Source of the DNA: Rhodopirellula sp.
GTDB lineage: Bacteria > Planctomycetota > Planctomycetia > Pirellulales > Pirellulaceae
DNA: 6,088 bases
Assembly: GCA_003513555.1 (NCBI GenBank)
Contig: DOPG01000150.1
Location: 1 to 6,088, forward strand
Reading direction: 5' to 3'
A program made the position numbers and the translations under genes. Under the pieces are notes generated by a model. It made no database searches, had not been told where the DNA came from, and saw only the letters and a program-made list of their open reading frames with translations. Shown piece after piece: positions 1 through 5,044 of this stretch. How positions within the stretch are numbered: position 1 is the first letter of the stretch; every line of letters begins with the position of its first letter.

Positions 1-682
1 TGTGCGTGTAGGCGAGCTGCTGGCGGGAGGGTGGGACGAAGGCACATTCGAGCCGATGAACGAGCATCTTCGGCCCACTGACCCGCTTGAATTTGCTGAT
101 CGTCGCAAATACGCGGAGCGTTTGGTGGGTGAGCAGAAACGCACCGGTTTGACGGATGCTGCGGTGACTGGAACCGGCATGGTTCGTGCTCGTCGCGTTG
201 CGCTTGCGGTCACGGATAGCGCGTTCATCATGGGCAGTATGGGGTCCGTTGTCGGGGAACGATTGGCTCGTTTGATCGAATGGGCGACCGAGCAGGATTT
301 ACCTTTGATCATCATCAGCGCCAGTGGTGGTGGAGCCCGGATGCACGAGGGTATCCTCTCGTTAATGCAAATGGCCAAAGTTTCTGCTGCATTGGCACGT
401 TATGATGAAGCGGGCGGTTTGTTCATCAGCGTGCTCACTAATCCAACCATGGGCGGCGTGGCTGCAAGTTTTGCGTCGCTGGGGGATTTGGTGTTTGCAG
501 AACCGAAAGCATTGATCGGTTTTGCTGGTCCGCGAACAATCAAAGCGACGATTGGTATTGAATTACCAGAAGGTTTTCAGACAAGCGAGTTTCTGTTGGA
601 GCACGGTTACATCGATCGTATTGTTGAGCGAAAGAATCTGAAAACCGAGATTGCAAAAGCGATCGATTATTGTGGAAAGTAG
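1..682 (+). CDS. accD: Acetyl-CoA carboxylase carboxyltransferase subunit beta (5'-truncated by window edge)
   Basis: AccD is the beta half of the carboxyltransferase that moves the carboxyl group from biotin on BCCP to acetyl-CoA, giving malonyl-CoA, the committed step of fatty acid synthesis in the cytoplasm. The 226 visible residues match the crotonase-fold part of AccD: FIMGSMGSVVGE (residues 75-86), SASGGGARMHEG (106-117, oxyanion/acyl-CoA loop), NPTMGGVAASFA (147-158), GFAGPRTI (173-180) and SEFLLEHG (195-202), ending in the usual short tail after IDRIV. E. coli AccD has about 304 residues, so roughly 70-80 N-terminal residues, including the four-cysteine zinc ribbon, should lie upstream of base 1. 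The GTG at base 2 is therefore an internal codon, not the start. The stop is TAG at 680-682. The glycine loop has three glycines (SGGGARM) where E. coli has two. The identification is firm; the partner accA is not in the window. Confidence 0.96.
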   Translation, partial: VRVGELLAGGWDEGTFEPMNEHLRPTDPLEFADRRKYAERLVGEQKRTGLTDAAVTGTGMVRARRVALAVTDSAFIMGSMGSVVGERLARLIEWATEQDLPLIIISASGGGARMHEGILSLMQMAKVSAALARYDEAGGLFISVLTNPTMGGVAASFASLGDLVFAEPKALIGFAGPRTIKATIGIELPEGFQTSEFLLEHGYIDRIVERKNLKTEIAKAIDYCGK

Positions 683-774
683 CAGCGATCGTTATTCGTG
701 CATGGAGAAATCGGGCACGGGTGATGAGTCGAGGCAATATTCAGGGCAGCACCATACACCGCACCTTGTGACAG

Positions 775-1677
775 ATGAGCCTGTTTGACTCCCTAAAATC
801 TGCATTTCAGTCGTCCGGGAGCAATGTCTCTCGCCGGATCGATGTTGAAGGTCGCTTCGCCAGGCAACGGACGGCGGTCACCGGAACGATGGCGCATTTT
901 TATGTGGCCAAGGATCGTGAACATGATGATCGAATGGTCGGGATTAAAATCCTCGACATCGAAAAAATGGAGCTGTTCGAGAATCGATTCAAAGGCTTGA
1001 AAAAGCCCAGCGAAGGCGAAATTGCACTCAGCATGCATCACCCCAACGTTGTGGACACGTTTGAGGTTGGATTGACCATGAAAGGACAGCCCGTCCTGAT
1101 CATGGAGTACATCGCGGGTCCCAGCATGCAGAACATTGTCGTGCAAAAACAAGAAGAGCACGTTTCGGGACGGCGGCTCAAATTGATTCGTGATATGGCC
1201 GAGGCGCTCAAGTATGTCCACTCGATGAACTACATTCACCGCGATATTTGCCCTCGGAATTTCATCTGCCTGCCGAGCAGCACCGGTGTCAAATTGATCG
1301 ACTTTGGGTTGACGGTACCTGCGACTGCACCTTTCATGGTTCCGGGGAACCGAACCGGAACACCGCTCTACATGTCGCCCGAAATCGTTCGGCGGAGAGC
1401 GACTGATCAGCGAGTTGACATTTTCTCCTTCGGGATCACCTGTTACTGCCTGATTTCGTTTGAGCACCCTTGGCAAGGAGAAATCTTGAACGGGCGGGCA
1501 GCGTTGCACCACGACACCTCTCCCCCGCAGGATTTGTTGGATCGCTGTCCCAATGTTGATCCACGTCTGTCACGGGCAATCATGAACGCTCTGCACCCGG
1601 ATGTGAGCCAGCGAACCGCGTCCATGGAGCAGTTTTTGCACGCGATTAACAACGTTGAGGCTGTTTTTGTCGATTAG
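775..1677 (+). CDS. Hanks-type serine/threonine protein kinase-like protein, atypical catalytic loop
   Basis: The 300-residue protein is one kinase domain with a short N-terminal extension; no membrane segment or sensor domain is visible, so it is probably cytoplasmic. Visible motifs: VGIK with ATP-binding Lys58, the alpha-C glutamate likely Glu82, hinge MEYIAG (110-115), HRDICPRN (155-162) with catalytic Asp157 and Asn162, DFG (176-178), GTPLYMSPE (195-203), F-helix Asp215 in VDIFSFG, and the late Arg280. Two deviations are clear. The glycine loop, GxGxxG in most kinases, reads VTGTMA (35-40) with one glycine, and the HRDxK lysine is Cys159. Because K58, D157, N162 and D176 remain, activity is plausible but unproven. 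An in-frame TGA at 769-771 makes ATG 775 the earliest possible start; no Shine-Dalgarno site is seen. It lies 92 bases after accD on the same strand. Substrate unknown. Confidence 0.9.
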   Translation: MSLFDSLKSAFQSSGSNVSRRIDVEGRFARQRTAVTGTMAHFYVAKDREHDDRMVGIKILDIEKMELFENRFKGLKKPSEGEIALSMHHPNVVDTFEVGLTMKGQPVLIMEYIAGPSMQNIVVQKQEEHVSGRRLKLIRDMAEALKYVHSMNYIHRDICPRNFICLPSSTGVKLIDFGLTVPATAPFMVPGNRTGTPLYMSPEIVRRRATDQRVDIFSFGITCYCLISFEHPWQGEILNGRAALHHDTSPPQDLLDRCPNVDPRLSRAIMNALHPDVSQRTASMEQFLHAINNVEAVFVD

Positions 1678-1799
1678 CCGAGGCGGCCTTCGCTCATTCG
1701 GGGGCACCGATTGAGATCGACTGCCTGCGATCGTGGTGGAAATAGGCGAGGTCACCCTGTTTCTAGGGGGCTGATTGGATTGGCCGGATTTTCAATCAA

Positions 1800-1827
1800 C
1801 TCGTGAAATAGCGTCCAAATTCACGAG
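1800..1827. repeat. Perfect 8-bp inverted repeat with 12-base spacer
   Basis: CTCGTGAA (1800-1807) and TTCACGAG (1820-1827) are exact reverse complements, 12 bases apart, about 120 bases after the kinase stop. The following AAATTATTGTTAT is AT-rich but is not a T-run, so it is a poor intrinsic terminator. It could be a two-half-site operator (half-site centres about 20 bp apart, close to two helical turns) or an RNA hairpin at the end of the accD-kinase transcript. The repeat is directly seen; the role is inference. Confidence 0.55.
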
Positions 1828-1993
1828 AAATTATTGTTATGCGTTGCCCAGTACTGAATTCGGCTAGTCGCTGTAGGGCAGTCAGGCAAGAATTCGACGA
1901 TTGTTTTGGCCGAATTTGACGACTTTATGCGGTGTACAGGCAAATCATGCCGATATTTCTTCCGTCTGGATTCTTAGGGATTCGGCCAGATGA

Positions 1994-2010
1994 TGGAGTG
2001 CAGTGGAGTG
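1994..2010. repeat. Direct repeat TGGAGTG with 10-bp period
   Basis: TGGAGTG occurs at 1994-2000 and again at 2004-2010, separated by CAG. The 10-bp period would put both copies on the same DNA face, as in tandem activator sites. It lies about 73 bp upstream of the -35 box at 2083. The repeat is visible, but two 7-mers can recur by chance; a regulatory role is only a suggestion. Confidence 0.3.
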
Positions 2011-2022
2011 ATTCGCTAATTC

Positions 2023-2069
2023 GGCACAATCGGACCGGAGCCTGCGAGGCGGGCTAGATTGCCGGTTTT
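2023..2069 (+). terminator. Possible intrinsic terminator upstream of the 2083 promoter
   Basis: An interrupted stem can be drawn: GGC-AATC (2023-2031, with a two-base bulge) pairs with GATTGCC (2057-2063), and inside it AGCC (2039-2042) pairs with GGCT (2052-2055). TTTT follows at 2066-2069. It sits just before the next promoter, a sensible place to end upstream transcription. The stem is imperfect and the T-run is short, so this is a tentative call. Confidence 0.3.
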
Positions 2070-2082
2070 CGCGGCGTTTTCG

Positions 2083-2112
2083 TTGACACTCTTTTTAGCG
2101 TGTAACTATACT
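2083..2112 (+). promoter_or_regulatory. Sigma70-type promoter for the coiled-coil/small membrane protein unit
   Basis: A perfect -35 box TTGACA (2083-2088) is followed after 18 bases by TATACT (2107-2112), which differs from the -10 consensus TATAAT at one position. Transcription would start near 2118-2120, giving a leader of about 130 nt before the ATG at 2252. This is the best promoter in the window and the only one I would call from sequence alone. Confidence 0.75.
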
Positions 2113-2148
2113 TCGGTGTGAGTGGTGAACTTGGGTAAGATATCCGGG

Positions 2149-2161
2149 GCGGAATTTCCGC
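2149..2161. promoter_or_regulatory. 13-bp palindrome in the leader (possible operator)
   Basis: GCGGAA (2149-2154) and TTCCGC (2156-2161) are exact reverse complements around a single central T. The palindrome lies about 30-42 bases after the predicted transcription start, a typical place for a roadblock repressor site. As RNA it would form only a short, tight hairpin. The palindrome is seen; operator function is inferred. Confidence 0.35.
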
Positions 2162-2197
2162 ATTCCACTGCCGTCCTCTGCTTAGAATATCATTGCA

Positions 2198-2217
2198 AGA
2201 GGATCTGAACCTCCTCT
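2198..2217 (+). promoter_or_regulatory. Leader hairpin with CCTCCT (anti-Shine-Dalgarno-like) strand
   Basis: AGAGGA (2198-2203) pairs perfectly with TCCTCT (2212-2217) across an 8-nt loop, 35 bases before the start codon of the coiled-coil gene. The 3' arm contains CCTCCT (2210-2215), the same as the anti-Shine-Dalgarno core of 16S rRNA and complementary to the AGGAGG (3066-3071) before the downstream GTG start. It could affect translation of either gene; nothing beyond base complementarity supports this. Confidence 0.35.
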
Positions 2218-2251
2218 CATTTGGTCGGTCTCGTCGTTAACGGAAACACTA

Positions 2252-3100
2252 ATGACTCTACTTGGTAAGTGTCTTACTGCCCTGATCCTGATACTGAGTG
2301 TCATGTTCGCGGCTCTCGCTTTGGTGGCTACCGCCTCACATAAAAACTGGCGCGATGTAGTGCTCACGGGGGTCAATGGTCAGCCCGGTTTGAAGGATCA
2401 AATTGAAGCGATCGATAGGGATAATCAGCAGCTTCGCGATCAGCGTGATCGAACAAAGAACGCTCTGGCACGCGAGCAGATCTCGCGAAAGACGGCCTTG
2501 GCAGCTCTCCAGACCCAGCTCGAGCGTCTTCAGGAAGAATTGAGCCGAAGTGGGGCAGAGGTCGAAGGGCTTCGTACGAGGAACGGTGAACTTGCGGCCT
2601 CGGTTGACAACCAGACAAAACAGTTGGAAACCTTGACCGCTGAGAACGCCCGACTCAGGACCAGTATTCGTGAGGAGCAGGTGGCTCGCGATACCTTGTT
2701 CACGACAACTCTTGAGTTGACCGACCAGATGAATGTGCTTCGCGGATTCAAGCAACGGCTTGAGCAGCGAAACAAGCAACTGATGGCCCAGGCTACCCGG
2801 TTTGAGGAAGTCATTGCCGCACGCGGCATCGACATCAATGAACCTCTCGATGGGGCTCCTCCTGAAAGGAATGGCAACATTCTGCAAATTGATCGGCCTA
2901 GTCACTTAGTGCTGATCTCAATCGGATCCGACGAAGGTCTTCGTGCAGGTCACTTTCTGGAAGTGACAAGAGCAGGCCGGTATGTCGGAAAGTTGAAAGT
3001 GCGTAACACTGAACCGGATCGCTCGGTTGCAGAAATTCTGAAAGATTACAGCGAAGGCATCCTGCAGGAGGGCGATCGTGTCGACACTACCCTCGACTGA
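2252..3100 (+). CDS. Membrane-anchored coiled-coil protein with C-terminal beta-rich domain, function unknown
   Basis: I do not recognise a named family for this 282-residue protein. Residues 7-27 form one hydrophobic segment (ALILILSVMFAALALVA) that is either an uncleaved signal anchor or a signal peptide. Residues about 44-190 are rich in Glu, Gln, Arg and Leu with no proline from residue 46 onward, as in a long coiled coil. After a short Pro/Gly linker (198-208), residues 208-277 alternate hydrophobic and polar residues with GSDEGLRAGHFLEV, GRYVGKLKV and ILQEGDRV, resembling the small beta-barrel found at the C-terminus of FlgT-like and MreC-like envelope proteins (a resemblance only). The start at ATG 2252 follows GGAAA (2242-2246) with 5-base spacing. 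It is the first gene after the 2083 promoter and overlaps the next gene by 23 nt. A periplasmic scaffold or envelope role is likely. Confidence 0.85.
   Translation: MTLLGKCLTALILILSVMFAALALVATASHKNWRDVVLTGVNGQPGLKDQIEAIDRDNQQLRDQRDRTKNALAREQISRKTALAALQTQLERLQEELSRSGAEVEGLRTRNGELAASVDNQTKQLETLTAENARLRTSIREEQVARDTLFTTTLELTDQMNVLRGFKQRLEQRNKQLMAQATRFEEVIAARGIDINEPLDGAPPERNGNILQIDRPSHLVLISIGSDEGLRAGHFLEVTRAGRYVGKLKVRNTEPDRSVAEILKDYSEGILQEGDRVDTTLD
3066..3080 (+). promoter_or_regulatory. Strong Shine-Dalgarno site fixing the GTG start of the small membrane protein
   Basis: AGGAGGG (3066-3072) ends five bases before GTG (3078-3080), an ideal spacing. It lies inside the end of the coiled-coil gene, which argues for translational coupling and for GTG as the true start of the second gene. 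It is the best ribosome-binding site in a window where most starts have weak ones. Confidence 0.8.
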
Positions 3101-3284
3101 GAAGAAGACCAAGCAACCAGCCAGCGTCTATACGGTGATGCTCTTCTTGAGCATGCTGTTCATGCTGATTGCGGTTATTGCAATGTGGATCGAGTACCAG
3201 CGTTACGCGCCTCAGTACTGGAAGACACAGGATGCGAAGCCGAGCGTGATGATCATGCCAGCTGACAACGGTTACCTCGCCTGA
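3078..3284 (+). CDS. Small single-pass membrane protein, function unknown
   Basis: The 68-residue product has a short Lys-rich N-terminus (EKKTKQ, 8-13), one transmembrane helix at about residues 18-38 (YTVMLFLSMLFMLIAVIAMWI), then a polar tail with several aromatic residues (EYQRYAPQYW). The positive N-terminus suggests an N-in orientation with the tail outside. No family is recognised. The start is GTG behind a strong Shine-Dalgarno site, in another frame inside the last 23 bases of the coiled-coil gene, so the two are almost certainly co-transcribed and translationally coupled. The partner protein is also membrane-anchored, which suggests that they act together in the envelope, perhaps as a complex. 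That the gene is real rests on its position, ribosome-binding site and clean helix rather than on homology. Confidence 0.8.
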   Translation: MSTLPSTEKKTKQPASVYTVMLFLSMLFMLIAVIAMWIEYQRYAPQYWKTQDAKPSVMIMPADNGYLA

Positions 3285-3313
3285 TTCTGATGTCAGGATT
3301 CCTGGCTTCACGA

Positions 3314-3334
3314 CGCTGAAGGACAGCGCTTCTT
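3314..3334 (+). terminator. Weak intrinsic terminator after the membrane-protein unit
   Basis: CGCTG (3314-3318) pairs with CAGCG (3324-3328) around AAGGA, followed by CTTCTT, 30 bases after the stop of the small membrane protein. The stem has only five pairs and the tail is pyrimidine-rich rather than a pure T-run, so termination efficiency is uncertain. Confidence 0.35.
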
Positions 3335-3763
3335 ATTGCTGCATCCTTGGCTGTTGGGTCGGAATCGTTGGTGGCCTTGGCAGACGGTTTGTGTTCGTCT
3401 GGCACCTACGGGGGCTCGTCAGTACTGATAAGCCCGTCAAGATCCGCGACTGCAAACAGCAATGCTCTCGGGATCAAGGCATTGTCCTCTCAATGCAAGT
3501 CGATTGGGCTTGGTCGCAGCTGATGTGTTTGACTTTGGCTACCAGCGACACACACGGTGCTTCATTGAGGCGTTCATGCACCGACGCAAAATTCTGCTGC
3601 AAGTGATCTCTGGTTTGCTGTCAGGTGACTGAAGAACCTCGGATCCAGCAGCAAAGAGGTGTGCACAAGATCAGAATATCGATAAGCTGCGGACGCAGGA
3701 ATAAGCTGCCTGATAGCGGTTGCTGTCTAGCACAGTTGGGTTGCGTTGCGGCAAGAACGCGGT

Positions 3764-3797
3764 GCCGGCCGTGAATTCAGCACTGGACACAGCCGGC
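3764..3797. terminator. GC-rich stem-loop downstream of the glycosyltransferase gene
   Basis: GCCGGC-C-GTG (3764-3773) pairs with CAC-A-GCCGGC (3788-3797) with one mismatch and a 14-nt loop. It lies about 70 bases beyond the minus-strand stop at 3866 and forms equally on both strands, so it could stop transcripts from either side. There is no T-run on either side; a Rho-independent role is doubtful, and an RNA 3' end stabiliser is as likely. Confidence 0.35.
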
Positions 3798-3865
3798 TGC
3801 CTTCCGCGGTTGAATACCGTATGCCGCCGGTTACCCGATGCAGCTCCTTGGTAGTAAACAGCCAG

Positions 3866-4816
3866 TTAGGCAGCCCGACGCAGGGGTTGGTCGAGGGCTT
3901 GAGTTCGAGAAGGAATACTGACGATCGTTTCGTGTAGATTGCACGAGGCGACGTGATTCGGTCGCAATCGTCCAGCGAGCGAGGCGTTACGGGTTGGCGC
4001 AAGGCCGCGGCCGATTGCCTCCACGATTTGTCCCGGACGAGTCATGCTGGCGATCGCCGACCAGAGAGCTGCTGATAATGATCGTGACCAACCATCACTT
4101 AAGAAGTGATTCTTCACACACTGCGTTCGCATCCCGCGGCTCATGGATGGTTCGTTCCAAGGTAGCGCATCGTGTGCGTAGAGCAGTTCAGAATCGCTTG
4201 CTAGCGAGCACCTCCAGCCAGCTTGGACTGCCAAGTGGTGGAACGTGTAGCTTGCTTCCAGCAGGTCGGTTGTGCTTAAGGCATCTGTTAGTGAACGCAG
4301 CAATTCCCGCCTCCAAAACGAGCCTTGCAGGTAAGCTCCGGTTCGGCTTGACTTGGCATTTCTGACGCTCTGTTGCCCTTTGGCGGCACTTTTGCAAAGT
4401 CCTGCAACGCTGTCATGCCATCCAGCCGACACGATGGTGCCATCTGTTTCGTGACGGATGACAGGACTTACAACACCACAGTCATACGCTTCAAATTCTT
4501 CGAGGGCTTCCTCAATCCAGCCAGTCGTAGCGCGGAGGCCATCGCACAGAACGTGGACGAATCTACCCCGTGCCTGCGAGGCACCGGCAGAGATCATTTC
4601 CAGCGGATTTTCCGAATCCGCAATCACAAATTTTATCTCGTCTTCAAGTTCAAACGGATCTTGGTAGCTACCGTCATGGCAGACTAAGATTTCAGATCCA
4701 TCCACAGGGTTCTCCAATACGCTGATCAGCGTACTTTCAAACGCGGCGATGTCCCGTCCGATGGGGATAACGATCGACAATCGGGGGATCGGAGGAAATT
4801 TAGGCACCGATACCAA
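3866..4816 (-). CDS. Putative family 2 (GT-A fold) glycosyltransferase
   Basis: The 316-residue product begins like a GT2 enzyme: RLSIVIPIGRD (12-22) is the first beta strand, EILVCHDGS (42-50) the sugar-nucleotide site (usually VDDGS), followed by GASQARGRFVHVL (78-90) as in 'N.A...A.G.yi.fL', and TTGWIEEAL (97-105) as in 'pgwLe.l'. The metal-binding DxD reads LCDG (90-93) with a single Asp92, so metal use or activity may be altered. From about residue 160 it follows the acceptor half (GSFWRRELL, then TFHHLAVQAGWRC). No membrane segment is visible; a cytoplasmic enzyme of cell-surface sugar synthesis is the best guess. The first start in frame is TTG (4814-4816) after a stop at 4823-4825; GTG (4805-4807) gives only three residues fewer and is an equally good choice. 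The gene stands alone, divergent from the aldo/keto reductase. Confidence 0.75.
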   Translation of the reverse strand: MVSVPKFPPIPRLSIVIPIGRDIAAFESTLISVLENPVDGSEILVCHDGSYQDPFELEDEIKFVIADSENPLEMISAGASQARGRFVHVLCDGLRATTGWIEEALEEFEAYDCGVVSPVIRHETDGTIVSAGWHDSVAGLCKSAAKGQQSVRNAKSSRTGAYLQGSFWRRELLRSLTDALSTTDLLEASYTFHHLAVQAGWRCSLASDSELLYAHDALPWNEPSMSRGMRTQCVKNHFLSDGWSRSLSAALWSAIASMTRPGQIVEAIGRGLAPTRNASLAGRLRPNHVASCNLHETIVSIPSRTQALDQPLRRAA

Positions 4817-4840
4817 TCCAGCTTAAGAGGCCAAAGTGGG

Positions 4841-4857
4841 GTTCCGACGGACGGAAC
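4841..4857. repeat. Inverted repeat in the divergent intergenic region
   Basis: GTTCCG (4841-4846) and CGGAAC (4852-4857) are exact reverse complements around ACGGA. AAA (4833-4835) and TTT (4858-4860) outside could extend the stem past a bulge. It lies 25 bases upstream of the glycosyltransferase start on the minus strand, so it is either a leader hairpin or an operator for that gene. No clear -10/-35 pair is seen for either divergent gene. Confidence 0.35.
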
Positions 4858-5044
4858 TTTCCCTACAACGGGACAGACTATCCCTAGTAAAAACATTCGG
4901 AATCGCTCACGCTGGAGTTGAGTGGATCGCGAGAACCGTTGGGTAAACTACTGACTTCTTAGTATCCCCCCTACGACCTTGTTCGCTAATCCGCACAATT
5001 TGCCAGCTGACACGACAACTACTGCCTGAAACGAACTGCTAAGC

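Larger units (their letters stand above)
1678..2251. other. 574-base non-coding region with several sequence dyads and a promoter
   Basis: No convincing gene is seen here; the only open frame reaching in, on the minus strand over 2182-2376, covers the start of the coiled-coil gene and looks like a shadow. The region holds, in order: an 8-bp perfect inverted repeat (1800-1827), imperfect repeats of the type GAATTCGGC/GCCGAATTT (about 1857-1918), a 10-bp-period direct repeat TGGAGTG (1994-2010), a motif also found at 4982 (2012-2030), a terminator-like hairpin (2023-2069), the promoter (2083-2112) and a leader with two dyads. A small RNA between about 1800 and 2070 cannot be excluded, but no known family is recognised. 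Confidence 0.6.
3285..3865. other. 581-base region between convergent genes, no supported gene
   Basis: This region separates the small membrane protein gene from the end of the minus-strand glycosyltransferase gene. A 71-codon frame at 3391-3606 (GTG start) has no ribosome-binding site and a cysteine-rich, low-complexity-free product that resembles nothing known; I do not call it. Seen here are a small hairpin (3314-3334), the 9-mer ATAAGCTGC repeated at 3682 and 3701 (19-base period), and a GC-rich stem-loop (3764-3797). At this length it could hold an RNA or a decayed gene, but nothing specific is visible. Confidence 0.6.

Noticed and set aside
2..4. GTG as start codon of accD
   Set aside because: It would remove the zinc ribbon and about 70-80 residues present in AccD proteins; the frame is open to the window edge.
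793..1512. 239-codon minus-strand open frame inside the kinase gene
   Set aside because: Lies opposite a gene with clear kinase motifs; the product has no recognisable features and is a shadow frame.
2118..2138. Tiny GTG-started frame (six codons) at the predicted transcription start, as a leaderless leader peptide
   Set aside because: Too short to support, no codon bias or amino acid run typical of attenuation peptides; depends on an unmapped start site.
2336..2905. 189-codon minus-strand frame opposite the coiled-coil gene
   Set aside because: The plus-strand frame has a promoter, signal anchor, coiled coil and coupled neighbour; the minus frame has none and is a shadow.
3391..3606. 71-codon plus-strand open frame in the 3285-3865 gap
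   Set aside because: GTG start without ribosome-binding site, no recognisable domain or membrane segment, composition unlike the neighbouring real genes; chance frame is likelier.
3708..3719. 12-mer GCCTGATAGCGG also found at 5293-5304 inside the aldo/keto reductase gene
   Set aside because: About one 12-mer match is expected by chance in a window this size, and the flanks do not match.
3994..4687. Plus-strand frames (123 and 104 codons) opposite the glycosyltransferase gene
   Set aside because: Antisense to a gene with recognisable GT2 motifs; no domain or ribosome-binding site of their own.
4939..4965. Possible promoter TTGGGT-15-TAGTAT before the aldo/keto reductase gene
   Set aside because: Spacer is too short and the -35 box is poor; not strong enough to call.
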